NCBI RefSeq assembly: GCF_900155475.1
Contig: NZ_FXAM01000001.1
Coordinates: 1,289,501 to 1,353,500 of the forward strand
Direction: 5' to 3'
DNA: 64,000 nucleotides
Source: Methylomagnum ishizawai
GTDB lineage: Bacteria > Pseudomonadota > Gammaproteobacteria > Methylococcales > Methylococcaceae
Part shown: positions 15,773 through 24,406 of the stretch, piece after piece
Layout: every line of letters starts with the position of its first letter
Numbering within the stretch: position 1 is the first letter of the stretch
Notes under the pieces: generated by a model
Databases searched by the model: none
What the model was told of the DNA's origin: nothing
Seen by the model: the letters and a program-made list of their open reading frames with translations, nothing else
Program-made: the position numbers and the translations under genes

Positions 15773-16152
15773 TGGACGCCCTCGCCCAAGAAAAAACCTG
15801 CCCCAACTGCGGCGGCGACGGCTACGTGCCGACCCAGGACCGGACCGGCATCGGTGCCCAGCCCTGTGAAATCTGCGACGCGGCGGGCACCCTCCCGCCC
15901 CACGCCCCGCTGTACCAGGAAGCGCTGGACGCCCGCGCCCGGCGGCTGAACCTCAAGCACCAAGCCACCGCCAAGCGCGGCGACCTGGAGCGCCACGACG
16001 CCCACGCCCGCAAGCTGGCGAACATCACCGCCGACCGCACCGCCGAGGTGGTGCAAATCCTGTTCCGCGAAGGCCCGCTTTCCCCCGATTTGAAGCTGGC
16101 CGCGCTGGACCTGCAAACCGCCGTGAACGTGCTGGTCGAGGTGGTGTCATGA
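15772..16152 (+). CDS. DnaJ-type zinc-finger early protein
   Basis: This encodes 126 residues. Two CxxC pairs, CPNCGGDGYV and CEICDAAGTL (about residues 10-45), form a DnaJ-like CxxCxGxG zinc site. A helical C-terminal part (QATAKRGDLERHDAHARKLA) follows. The start overlaps the stop of the preceding gene; its end overlaps the next gene by 4 bases (ATGA). Such single zinc-site proteins are common in phage early regions, with no established role. Confidence 0.65.
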   Translation: MDALAQEKTCPNCGGDGYVPTQDRTGIGAQPCEICDAAGTLPPHAPLYQEALDARARRLNLKHQATAKRGDLERHDAHARKLANITADRTAEVVQILFREGPLSPDLKLAALDLQTAVNVLVEVVS

Positions 16153-16370
16153 GCGCCACGATCCACCGTTTCCCCACGCCACAGCCCGTGCCGCGCCCGC
16201 CGATGCCCTTGGAGCAAGTGCTTCCCATCCTGCCCCAGATGCTGGCCCAAATCGCCCGGCGCGTGGCTCACGGCCAGCCCCGCCAACTCGCCACCGCCCA
16301 CGCCGAACTCGCGGCGCTGGCCGATTACTTCACCCAAATCAGCGGGGGAACGAGCCATGGCAGACCGTGA
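16149..16370 (+). CDS. Small helical early protein
   Basis: This encodes 73 residues. A Pro-rich N-terminus is followed by two amphipathic helices (PLEQVLPILPQMLAQIARRV and LATAHAELAALADYFTQI). The ATG overlaps the previous stop (ATGA) and its end overlaps the next gene by 14 bases. No family is recognised. Confidence 0.55.
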   Translation: MSATIHRFPTPQPVPRPPMPLEQVLPILPQMLAQIARRVAHGQPRQLATAHAELAALADYFTQISGGTSHGRP

Positions 16371-16632
16371 TGTGATTGAAAACGCATATCCAGGGCAGGA
16401 AATTGGCGGCTGGAAGTGTCCGGTATGTGAAGTGGAAATGGCAGATGCGCAGTCGATTGTTTTTACATGTTGCGCTAATGGTCATTATGTTGAATTGGGG
16501 CCGATAAGGCGCGGCTGGCGTCCAGCGACTTCATTTTGCCCCGGATGCCACGGTTTCAGTTCCCCGGCCCGGCCCGAGGATTCCGCCGAACGCTGCGAGA
16601 TGTGCGGCCAGTGGTTGGATGTGTCCTTTTGA
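16357..16632 (+). CDS. Zinc-ribbon protein with mosaic base composition
   Basis: This encodes 91 residues with three CxxC pairs: CPVC (about 21), CPGC (about 64) and CEMC (about 80), plus CC in FTCCANGHYV. It probably binds two zinc ions. The first 60 codons are AT-rich whereas the last 30 are GC-rich like the neighbours, which suggests recombination inside the gene. The start ATG 16357 lies inside the preceding reading frame. Function is unknown. Confidence 0.6.
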   Translation: MADRDVIENAYPGQEIGGWKCPVCEVEMADAQSIVFTCCANGHYVELGPIRRGWRPATSFCPGCHGFSSPARPEDSAERCEMCGQWLDVSF

Positions 16633-16727
16633 CGGGCACCCCGCCCCGCCGCTCAGCCTGAATCCCACACCCCAGGTTCCCGCCCGGCCCAGCGCCGGGC
16701 GCGGACCCCGCACGCCAAGACACCGCC

Positions 16728-19409
16728 ATGCGCACACAACACACCCGTATCGACCTAGCCCCCGAGATCGCCGCCCGGCTGATCCGGGAATTCCAGTTCA
16801 AGGAAGAGGGCACCCACCTCCGCAAGGGCGTTTGTCCCGCCTGCGGCAAGAAGGAGCTTTGGACCTGGGCCGAAAAACCCTTCCACATCCAATGCGCCCG
16901 CCTGTCCAAATGCGGCTGGGAGTCCGGCGCGAAAGCGCTGTTCCCGGAACTCTTCACCGAATTCAACAAACGCTATCCCGCCACCCCGGCGGACCCGCTC
17001 GCCACCGCCCGCGCCTACCTGCAATATCACCGTGGATTCGATCCGGCCCCGCTTGAGGGCATGTACACCCAGGGCACCTATTGGAATCCCCACGGTGATA
17101 AAGGCACCGCCACCGTGCGCTTCGCCCTGGCCGAGGGCGTGTACTGGGAAAAGCTGATCGAACCCGTCCGCATCCAAGCCCCCGGCGAGGAACCCGAAAC
17201 CCGCGGTGAAAATTTCGGCGGCAAATACAAGGGGCTGGCCTGGGCACCGCCCGGCCTGGAACTGGCCCAGGGCGACAAGCTGTACATGGCCGAGGGGATA
17301 TTCGACGCCCTGGCCCTGCGTGCCGCCGGAAAGAAAGCCATCGCCCTCATGTCCTGCGCCAACTTCCCCGAACATTTCATCGCCGATCATCGCGACCTGG
17401 GTATCACCTGGATTCTGGCCCTCGACCCCGATCCCGCCGGGCGCAAGTCCACCTTGAAGCACATCGCCCGCCTGAAGGACATGGGCCAGAAAACCGGCTG
17501 TGTCCTGCCATCCGAAGGCGAGGCCAAGGTGGATTGGAACGATCTGTACCAGCAAGGCAGGCTTGAGGAACCCAGTGCCTGGAAGAACTTCCGCTACTAC
17601 GGTTCGCTGCTCACCGCCGAGACCCGCGAGGATAAGGCGCGGGTGATTTTCGGGCATAAGGGGCTGAACAGCTTCATTTTCGAGTTCGGCAACCGCACCC
17701 ACGCCTTCAAGTTGGATGCCGACAAGTACACCAAGGCGCTGGCCGAGGCGGTGGACATCCCCACCATGGCCGGGGACGAAGAGGCGCAGAAGCGCTACGC
17801 CCTCGAAGCCTCGGGCAACATCAAGGAAATCGCCACGGTGGCGATGGAATTCCGCTATGTCGAGGTGGCCGAGGAAACCGAAGAAAGCTTGAATTTCCTG
17901 CGCATCCGCTACCCGAACGGCACCCCGGCGCAGAACGTGGGCCTACCCGGCAACGTGTTCGCCAGCGCGTCCGACTTTAAAAAACGCCTGCTGTCGGTGG
18001 CTCCCGGTGCCCAATGGACCGGCACATCCGACCACCTGGACACGCTCTACCGGGGCTGGTTCTTGCGCCGCCACACCACCATCAAATCCATCGACTACAT
18101 CGGCTACGACCGCGCGTCCGGGGCGTACCTCTACCACGATTTCGCCATCCTGGCCGGAAAGCTCATCCCCAAGAATCCAGACGACTATTTCGAACTCGGC
18201 AAGGCTGGCGGCATGAAAACCACATCGACCATCGGGATCAAGCTGTCCACCGAGATCGACTTGTCATGGTTCGCCGACTACCGCGCCGCGTTCGGCCAGC
18301 GTGGCCTCGTGGGGCTGGCGTGGTGGTTGGGTTCGCTGTTCGCCGAACAAATCCGCGAACGGCACGAGAGCTATCCCTTTTTCGAAATGTGCGGCGAACC
18401 CGGCTCCGGTAAATCCCGGATGCTGGAATTCCTGTGGAAGCTGTGCGGGCGGAACAATCATGAGGGGTTCAATCCCAACCTCTCCACCATGATCGGGCGG
18501 TCCCGCGAGTTCGCCCAGGTGTCCAACCTGCCCGTGGTGCTGATCGAAGCCAACCACTACGACGACCGGCCCCACGTCCGGGTGATGAACTGGGAAGAGC
18601 TTTTGACCTTGTTCGATGGGCAAATCGGGCGCGTGTCCGGCGTCAAGAACCAGGGCACCACCACGCGGAACCCGCCGTTCCGGGGGGCGCTCGCCATGAG
18701 CCAGAACACCCCGATCAACGCCAGCGAGGCATTCCTGTCCCGCCTGGTGCAAGTGAAGTTCGACAAGCGCGACCACACCCCGGCGGGCCGCGACGCCTCC
18801 GAGCGGTTGAACCTGATGGCGGTGGAACGGCTGTCCGGGTTCCTGCGGGCGGCGGTGTGCCGGGAAAAGGAAATCCTGGACCTGTTCAACAGCAAGGTGC
18901 GGGCGCACGAGAAATGGATACTCGGGGCGGGCGGCGTGTCTATGGTCCGCATCGCGACCAACCACGCTTATCTGATGGCCCTGGTGGAATGTCTCGCCTT
19001 GCTGTTGCCGCTCTCGGAAGAGGACGTGACTCGCGTCCACGGCGTCCTGTACCAACTCGCCATCGACCGCCAGAACGCGCTCAGTTCGGATCACGAGGTG
19101 ATCGAACGGTTCTGGAACGTGTTCGAGCTCCTGGACCGGAGCGCGGGCAAGGATGCGATGGGCCAGCCTGTTGAGTTGGAGGGCTGGCAGAACCACAGCC
19201 GGAACCCCGATACCGAGATCGCGGTGAATATCGAATCGTTCCAGGCCGCGTGCAGCAAGGCGGGGATTGAGGCGTTCCGGGAGAAGGATTTGCGGGCGCT
19301 GTTCCCGGACTCCAAGCGTTATAAGTTCATGGAGAATAAGCACGTCAATTCCCGGATTACCGGGACCACGTTGCGGTGTTGGGTATTTTCTAAGTCGGGA
19401 GGGAAGTGA
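16728..19409 (+). CDS. Phage primase-helicase (zinc-binding, Toprim, P-loop ATPase)
   Basis: This encodes 893 residues. An N-terminal zinc-binding region has CPACGKK (about 36) and CARLSKCGW (about 56). A Toprim domain follows (AEGIFDALAL about 187; LALDPDPAGRKS about 225). The C-terminal half contains a P-loop, CGEPGSGKSRMLEFL (about 555), and downstream ATPase-like sequence (NLPVVLIEANHYDDRPHVRV). The layout matches bifunctional primase-helicases of P4-type and related phages that start and unwind replication forks. It is the largest early gene, and the product would drive prophage replication in the cytoplasm. Confidence 0.82.
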   Translation: MRTQHTRIDLAPEIAARLIREFQFKEEGTHLRKGVCPACGKKELWTWAEKPFHIQCARLSKCGWESGAKALFPELFTEFNKRYPATPADPLATARAYLQYHRGFDPAPLEGMYTQGTYWNPHGDKGTATVRFALAEGVYWEKLIEPVRIQAPGEEPETRGENFGGKYKGLAWAPPGLELAQGDKLYMAEGIFDALALRAAGKKAIALMSCANFPEHFIADHRDLGITWILALDPDPAGRKSTLKHIARLKDMGQKTGCVLPSEGEAKVDWNDLYQQGRLEEPSAWKNFRYYGSLLTAETREDKARVIFGHKGLNSFIFEFGNRTHAFKLDADKYTKALAEAVDIPTMAGDEEAQKRYALEASGNIKEIATVAMEFRYVEVAEETEESLNFLRIRYPNGTPAQNVGLPGNVFASASDFKKRLLSVAPGAQWTGTSDHLDTLYRGWFLRRHTTIKSIDYIGYDRASGAYLYHDFAILAGKLIPKNPDDYFELGKAGGMKTTSTIGIKLSTEIDLSWFADYRAAFGQRGLVGLAWWLGSLFAEQIRERHESYPFFEMCGEPGSGKSRMLEFLWKLCGRNNHEGFNPNLSTMIGRSREFAQVSNLPVVLIEANHYDDRPHVRVMNWEELLTLFDGQIGRVSGVKNQGTTTRNPPFRGALAMSQNTPINASEAFLSRLVQVKFDKRDHTPAGRDASERLNLMAVERLSGFLRAAVCREKEILDLFNSKVRAHEKWILGAGGVSMVRIATNHAYLMALVECLALLLPLSEEDVTRVHGVLYQLAIDRQNALSSDHEVIERFWNVFELLDRSAGKDAMGQPVELEGWQNHSRNPDTEIAVNIESFQAACSKAGIEAFREKDLRALFPDSKRYKFMENKHVNSRITGTTLRCWVFSKSGGK

Positions 19410-19410
19410 T

Positions 19411-19701
19411 ATGGCTGCACATGATGTAATCATTTGGGCATCATTTGTTGGTGTGATGATAGAGGCTAGTGGTCCTGATAGATGGGGGAAAATAGATATT
19501 GATATATGGGTTTTAAATCCTGCCGTTTTTAGATATCCGCGATGGGATGATCTTATTGGCGCAATAAAGGAAAATGCGGCGGAAATATCGGACATCCTGC
19601 CTAAGCATGAGAATATCCAAAAGCCAGTTTGGTTTATTCTGCCTGGGAAAGAAGATGTTGTTGAATCGCCACAGCTTGATTTATTCAACCAGGCGGCTTA
19701 G
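19411..19701 (+). CDS. Small protein with a C-terminal clamp-binding-like motif
   Basis: This encodes 96 residues, starting one base after the stop of the primase-helicase and preceded by GGGAGGGAAG, so it is coupled to it. It is much more AT-rich than its neighbours. The tail ends ..VESPQLDLFNQAA; QLDLF fits the beta-sliding-clamp binding consensus QL[SD]LF. The remainder (WASFVGVMIEASG, IDIDIWVLN) looks alpha/beta. The motif and the position next to replication genes suggest contact with the host clamp, which is inference. Confidence 0.6.
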   Translation: MAAHDVIIWASFVGVMIEASGPDRWGKIDIDIWVLNPAVFRYPRWDDLIGAIKENAAEISDILPKHENIQKPVWFILPGKEDVVESPQLDLFNQAA

Positions 19702-19709
19702 GTGAAACC

Positions 19710-19784
19710 ATGATCACGATCACCGATGAACTAGACCCCTGGGTCAACGGCTGGCTATCCGGCAAGTATGGCGAGCCCGCGTAA
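19710..19784 (+). CDS. Possible 24-residue peptide
   Basis: An ATG at 19710 follows GGTGAAACC and opens 24 codons (MITITDELDPWVNGWLSGKY..) before TAA. It lies directly after the 96-residue gene and ends at the REP-like palindromes. Short length means it may be a chance frame or the truncated start of a gene whose rest was replaced by the palindromes. Confidence 0.3.
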   Translation: MITITDELDPWVNGWLSGKYGEPA

Positions 19785-19847
19785 CTCCGATTAGCGTAGC
19801 GTAATCGGAGGAATTAAAACCGTGCGATTACGCTTCGCTAATCGCAC
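19785..19847. repeat. Pair of REP-like palindromes in opposite orientation
   Basis: Two hairpins lie 11 bases apart: CTCCGATTA-GCGTAGCG-TAATCGGAG (19785-19810) and GTGCGATTA-CGCTTCGC-TAATCGCAC (19822-19847). Each has a 9-bp perfect stem and an 8-base loop; the inner stem CGATTA/TAATCG is shared and the loops are nearly reverse complements. This is the layout of paired repetitive extragenic palindromes (BIME-like). The pair could also act as a transcription attenuator at the end of the replication operon. Confidence 0.65.
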
Positions 19848-19914
19848 TTACGGTCCTTGTGGGATGCTGGGTATGTTGCTGGCGGCAGTGTGGGATATTT
19901 TGTGAGGAGGCTTT

Positions 19915-20133
19915 ATGTACAGTGAAGCGCATAAAAGCGAAAAACGCAGGATTATTGGAATACAAGGATTATCAGCAATAAAAGGGGAACCTATAAAATG
20001 CGGGGGCTGTGAAACGAAAATGCCAGCTTGGCGCATGTATAAGTGTTTTCATTGTGGAGTTTTTTATTGCGACGAATGCGGAAAATCTCATTTTGGTCCA
20101 GATAATGGACCAAGCCGATCAATCCCCCCATAA
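19915..20133 (+). CDS. Small zinc-binding protein
   Basis: This encodes 72 residues. Three CxxC pairs are visible: CGGC (about 29), CFHC (about 44) and CDEC (about 52), giving a likely double zinc site of the treble-clef/RING-like type. GTGAGGAGGC provides a good ribosome-binding site. It is AT-rich and its end overlaps the converging Ogr-like gene by 15 bases. Function is unknown. Confidence 0.55.
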   Translation: MYSEAHKSEKRRIIGIQGLSAIKGEPIKCGGCETKMPAWRMYKCFHCGVFYCDECGKSHFGPDNGPSRSIPP

Positions 20134-20370
20134 ATCCCCCAACTTAGCCCGCTCCCCCGCCGGTAGCGCCTTGATGACGGCCATTGCCAGTTGCGCGGTG
20201 ATCGCTACCGGCGGGTTAATCACATGCTTCAGCGCCAAGGTGTACACGAACGACGCCCCGCACCCCATCGTATTCCGGCACTGGCAATACAGGTCGGCGG
20301 CGGTGGGCGTGTGGGTTTGGCGGCTGGTGATGACGGCCTTACCGCCACAATGGGGGCAAACAATACGCAT
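20119..20370 (-). CDS. ogr: Ogr/Delta-type late transcription activator
   Basis: This encodes 83 residues from ATG 20370; a longer frame to 20451 exists but begins within the portal end. The pattern CPHCGGKAVITSRQTHTPTA..LYCQCRNTMGCGASFVYTLA followed by LKHVINPP is the Ogr/Delta zinc-finger signature (CxxC..CxxxxC). In P2 and P4 these proteins activate the late promoters by contacting the host RNA polymerase alpha subunit. Its place just before the portal gene, in the same orientation as Q and P, fits the P2 scheme. Confidence 0.85.
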   Translation of the reverse strand: MRIVCPHCGGKAVITSRQTHTPTAADLYCQCRNTMGCGASFVYTLALKHVINPPVAITAQLAMAVIKALPAGERAKLGDLWGD

Positions 20371-20426
20371 GTATCGCCTCAAGTGCTTGGATTTGAAGCG
20401 ATTATAGCGGACCCGGCGCACGGGGA

Positions 20427-21485
20427 TTAACCCGCCACCGCGCCAGTCCAAACCGGCGGATCGAACCTGATCCGACCGGCGGGCGGCAAAATATCGTTCA
20501 GCGCCAGGAACGGCTGCTGCATCGGCGGAACCTCAAGCTGGCAGTAGACCCGCATCACTTTTTCCAGGTCGCCGAACCCGGTCATGTTCTCGGGCATGAC
20601 GCCCGCGATCCCCGGCTGCATCCGGTGCATGGCGAGCGCGTCCGACCGGGTAATGCTGCTGATCGACATGAGATCGTCTTTGGTGGCGATATCCCCGATG
20701 GGGATGACCTTCACCGGCTCTTTCGAGTTGCTGGACCGCCCGATGTTGATGTAGAGGTTCCTGAAGTTCCCCGGCCCCTTCGCGCCTTTGATCTTCTCTT
20801 CGATCATCGCCGCCGTTTCATCGTTGATCCCGGCATCGTGGGTGACGAACACATAGCCCATGTGCGCCCCGTTGCGGTAATACTTCCGGCGGAACAGGAT
20901 CATATCCTCCCGTAGGAATACCGACTGCAACCCGCCATACCATTCCGGCTTGCCGTAAATATCCTGCACCGGATCGTCTTCCTTGATCTGGATAATCTCC
21001 CCCGGCTGGTATTCGACCGGCTGTCGCCAGTAAAGCGGATCGGTCCGCAACTCGAAAAACCGCCCCGGCTCCACTCCCACCCGCATATACAGCGCCGGAC
21101 GGCGTTCCAGGCGCAACACCTGTCCGAACACGTTGCGCACCACCCGGAAATAAGCCATCCCGAACGTATGCCAATCCAGCGCCGCCTTGCGGAAATCGGC
21201 ATAGCCGAGCATGGGCGAGGGTTGGAACCATTGCGCCAGCATGTTGCGCTTGAAGTAGACGATGGGGCCGTGGTGGGCGTTCGCGTCCAGGCTACGGGCC
21301 AGCCCTTCCAGGAAGATCGGCGGAATCCAGTAGCCGAACGTGCTATCCGCGAACACGCCCAGATAATCGGGGACGCGCGATTTCAGCACGGGTTCGGGGT
21401 CGCCGAACGAAAAGACGACCGGCATTCCGCCGCCATCGTCGCGGGCCACAAGCTCGCCGGTTCGGGGTTCCAGGGTTTCGGACAT
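20427..21485 (-). CDS. Q: Phage portal protein (P2 gpQ family)
   Basis: This encodes 352 residues from ATG 21485 (the frame is open further, but upstream sequence belongs to the terminase gene in another frame). Family-typical sequences include GYWIPPIFLEGLARSLDANA, VYFKRNMLAQWFQPSPMLGY and HDAGINDETAAMIEEKIKGA. The portal forms the dodecameric ring at the capsid vertex through which DNA enters. The gene lies 8 bases downstream of terminase on the minus strand, the P2 QP arrangement, divergent from the scaffold gene. Confidence 0.9.
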   Translation of the reverse strand: MSETLEPRTGELVARDDGGGMPVVFSFGDPEPVLKSRVPDYLGVFADSTFGYWIPPIFLEGLARSLDANAHHGPIVYFKRNMLAQWFQPSPMLGYADFRKAALDWHTFGMAYFRVVRNVFGQVLRLERRPALYMRVGVEPGRFFELRTDPLYWRQPVEYQPGEIIQIKEDDPVQDIYGKPEWYGGLQSVFLREDMILFRRKYYRNGAHMGYVFVTHDAGINDETAAMIEEKIKGAKGPGNFRNLYINIGRSSNSKEPVKVIPIGDIATKDDLMSISSITRSDALAMHRMQPGIAGVMPENMTGFGDLEKVMRVYCQLEVPPMQQPFLALNDILPPAGRIRFDPPVWTGAVAG

Positions 21486-21493
21486 GGTGGGCC

Positions 21494-23305
21494 TCAACTG
21501 AAGGCCACGCGGGTGCTGTTCCCGGCGGCGTTGATGGGTTCGTAGATGAGCGCGTGCATGATCGCCCAGGCCACATCGGCATGGCCCAGGGCGTTGGTCC
21601 GCGCCGAGTGGTAGGTGATTTGGTTGGTGCCGGGCGTGGTGGTGGTGTGGATCATCAAAAAGGCCGCGGTGATGTCCTTGTCCTTGGCGTCGAATTGCAG
21701 GCGCGGCGGCGGCTGCACCACGTCCAGCGCCTTGGTCACAAGGTCGGCCTTGAAATTCAGGTTGTACGTCATGGGCATGGCCTGCGGTAAATCCTGCAAA
21801 TACGGCCACACGCCTCGACCTTCGCCGCTTACGTCCACCCCGATGTGAACCACGTTGTAGCGCTTCAGGAATTCCTTGATCCGCCGCGCCTGGGACTCAT
21901 ACGACACCTTGCGCATGTCGATCCGTTCCAGCACCCGCCAGGGGTCGGCGGGCTTCAAGGGCACGGCCAGCACCACCACGCTGGCGTTGTCGCCGGTCCG
22001 GCTTGGATCGTAGCCAATCGCCACGGGCCGGTTGCCGAAAGGCCGCGCCGCCTTGGGGTTGAAATCCTTCCACTCGCCCGGATCGACCCCGCACGCCAGC
22101 AACAGCGCGAGGTTGAAGGCGCTCTTGCTATCGTCGATGAAGTGGCACAGATATTTGTTGCGGAAGGCATCGCCCGCCCTGCCGCCGTTCTCATCCTGCA
22201 ACTGTTCCAGGTCGAACAAATCACAGCCCGCCGCCGCCGCGTCCTCAATGGTGACGATCTGCCGCCAGAACCGATCCGCGCCTTTCTTCCCGGCTTTCAG
22301 CCCGGCATGGGAAATATCGAACTCGGCTTGATCCTTTTTCGCCTTGGCCTTGTTGAAGTGTTCGCCGGACCAAAGCTCATAGGCCGGGTGGCTGATAGCC
22401 GAAGGCACCGAAAACAGCGTGCGCGTCCATTTCTTGTGCGAGGCCATACCGGACGCCTGATCCCACACCTTGCGGAAATTGGGAATCCAGAAAATCTCAT
22501 CGACATAGAGGTGCCCGTGATAGCTGGCGGCGGTGCTGGCGTTGGTGCTGACAAACCGGAGTTCCGCGCCATTGGATAGCGTGATGGCCGGACTGCCCTT
22601 GAGTTCCACGCCAAAGTGGGCTTGCGCGAAGGCGATGATGTACGCCTTGAACACCTCGGCCTGATCGCGGGAACTCGACAGGAAAATCTGATTGTCGCCG
22701 GTCAAGACGGCGTTCTCGAACGCCTCCCAGGCGAAGTAGTAGGTTGCGCCGATCTGGCGGCTCTTCAGGATGAACCGGGTCCGGCGCGTCTCGGGATCGT
22801 AGCGGCGGGCGTGCCACTCAAGCTGATAGCTGAAGAACAACTTTTCCCGCACCGCCGCGAGCTGCTCGGCAGTGATCCCGGACACATCGTTCTTGACCTT
22901 CTTTTCCCGCTTGCCCTGGCCGTTCTGGCGGCGCTTGGGCTTGGCCTCGGCTTCGTCCGCTTCGCCCTCGTCCGGCAAGGGCGCGTCCAGCGGGGCGCGG
23001 TCGATTCGACGGGCCTTCGCGAGCGGCACGGCCAGCGCTTCCAGCCGCTTCAACAGCATATCGAGTTCGGCCTGTTCGGTCTTGCTCTTGTTCTCCCGGT
23101 CCGCCAGCACGCAAATCCGGCGCGATACGACCTCTTCCACGCCCGAGGTGGGCGCGAGCGCGTCCCATCCCTCTTGTTTCCGCCAGTCGTAAATCTGCCG
23201 CACGTTGGGTAGGCGCAGTTCGGCGCGGATTTCTTCCATGGTAAAGCCACGGAGGAATAGCCGTTTTGCGGAGGCGCGGATTTCTGGGGAATAGGGTTTT
23301 GCCAT
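21494..23305 (-). CDS. P: Large terminase subunit (P2 gpP family)
   Basis: This encodes 603 residues from ATG 23305. An N-terminal HTH (FTMEEIRAELRLPNVRQIYD, about 20-40) is followed by the ATPase: a Walker A-like KSRQIGATYYFAWEAFE (about 180), Walker B LYVDEIFWIPN (about 265) and then the nuclease region GYDPSRTGDNASVVVLAVP (about 430). The enzyme cuts and packages DNA through the portal. A charged Glu/Lys-rich linker (EGEADEAEAKPKRRQNGQGK) follows the HTH. It is cotranscribed with the portal. Confidence 0.92.
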   Translation of the reverse strand: MAKPYSPEIRASAKRLFLRGFTMEEIRAELRLPNVRQIYDWRKQEGWDALAPTSGVEEVVSRRICVLADRENKSKTEQAELDMLLKRLEALAVPLAKARRIDRAPLDAPLPDEGEADEAEAKPKRRQNGQGKREKKVKNDVSGITAEQLAAVREKLFFSYQLEWHARRYDPETRRTRFILKSRQIGATYYFAWEAFENAVLTGDNQIFLSSSRDQAEVFKAYIIAFAQAHFGVELKGSPAITLSNGAELRFVSTNASTAASYHGHLYVDEIFWIPNFRKVWDQASGMASHKKWTRTLFSVPSAISHPAYELWSGEHFNKAKAKKDQAEFDISHAGLKAGKKGADRFWRQIVTIEDAAAAGCDLFDLEQLQDENGGRAGDAFRNKYLCHFIDDSKSAFNLALLLACGVDPGEWKDFNPKAARPFGNRPVAIGYDPSRTGDNASVVVLAVPLKPADPWRVLERIDMRKVSYESQARRIKEFLKRYNVVHIGVDVSGEGRGVWPYLQDLPQAMPMTYNLNFKADLVTKALDVVQPPPRLQFDAKDKDITAAFLMIHTTTTPGTNQITYHSARTNALGHADVAWAIMHALIYEPINAAGNSTRVAFS

Positions 23306-23468
23306 GCCGGTATTGTGGCGGCGCGTAAGCCATGGGCGAACCGGCAAAATTCCTATTCGGCTCCTAAATTGAAAATCTAGGAATTATCAGGAATGAAATG
23401 GTTTGATGGGTGGGGAAATACTGCCTAGCCTATAGCCTCGAATGATTTCAAGGCAGGCCGGAGCGGCG

Positions 23469-24380
23469 ATGCAGAACCTCAAAACCGACTGGAAAAACCT
23501 GGGATCAAGCGGGCCAACTATCGACGGTAGGACTATTCCGCCAGAAGCCGTGATTTCCGCCGCTGAAACCTACGATCCCGAGTTTTTCGCAGGCAAAATG
23601 TTCCCCGATCATGACCGGGTATTCATGCCAAACTTCGGGAAGATACTAGCCTGCCGGGCGGTGAAAAATTCAGATGGAAGTGTGACTATGCAAGGCATTA
23701 TCGCGCCCAATGAAAACTATATTTATGCCAACCAGAAGGGGCAGTACCTGAATTTATCCATGGAATTGCTCCCGGATTTCCCGAAGAAAGGGCAGTGGTA
23801 TTTGATCGGTTGCGCTCCCACCGACAAAGAGGCTGCTACCCGCACCAGTGAAATCAGGTTCTCCACCGATACCGATCCCGCCATTTTCGCCTTGAATACC
23901 CCGTGCGACCTCGGCATCACCCCCCCTATCCAGCCCAAGCCGAACTTTTTCAGGCGGCTGTGGAATCCGCCCAATCCAACCCCTGAGGACGATGACATGG
24001 CCGACAAAGCCGCCCTTTTGCAGTTGCAAACCCAACTGTCCGCCCTGCAAACCCAGTTCGCCGCGCTGAACCCGGCTAATCCGCCCATGCCAGCCCCGGC
24101 CCCGGCCCCCGCTGCCGCCCCGACTGCCGAGGAATTCACCGCACTGAAGCAGCAATTCACCGAGCTATCCGCCCAGGTGGCCGCGCTGGTCAAACCCGCC
24201 GATCCGGCCCCGGCTCCCGCGCCCGCACCGGCCCCCGCGCAGAACGATTACAAGGCGCTGGCCGATGCCATTGCCGCCTTGAGCGCCCAATTCACCGCCG
24301 CGCTGGGAGCGCCCGCGCCGGGCACCACCCCGCCCCCGACCAATCCCGGCGGCGGCGGCAGCACCAAGGCGTTCCTGTAA
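23469..24380 (+). CDS. O: Capsid scaffolding protein/protease (P2 gpO family)
   Basis: This encodes 303 residues from ATG 23469 (an upstream ATG at 23442 is possible). The N-terminal 170 residues resemble the gpO protease domain (AAETYDPEFFAGKMFPDHDR and SMELLPDFPKKGQWYLIGCA). The C-terminal part is helical with Ala/Pro-rich linkers (about 210-225 and 248-262), as expected for a scaffold. gpO guides capsid assembly and processes head proteins. It is divergent from the terminase and first in the rightward head operon. Confidence 0.85.
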   Translation: MQNLKTDWKNLGSSGPTIDGRTIPPEAVISAAETYDPEFFAGKMFPDHDRVFMPNFGKILACRAVKNSDGSVTMQGIIAPNENYIYANQKGQYLNLSMELLPDFPKKGQWYLIGCAPTDKEAATRTSEIRFSTDTDPAIFALNTPCDLGITPPIQPKPNFFRRLWNPPNPTPEDDDMADKAALLQLQTQLSALQTQFAALNPANPPMPAPAPAPAAAPTAEEFTALKQQFTELSAQVAALVKPADPAPAPAPAPAPAQNDYKALADAIAALSAQFTAALGAPAPGTTPPPTNPGGGGSTKAFL

Positions 24381-24406
24381 TCCCATCCCAAAATTAGGAA
24401 ACCGAC

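Noticed and set aside
21486-21809. Extended N-terminus for the portal protein
   Set aside because: The extension overlaps the terminase gene and is low-complexity (His/Pro/Arg-rich); ATG 21485 gives the family's normal start.
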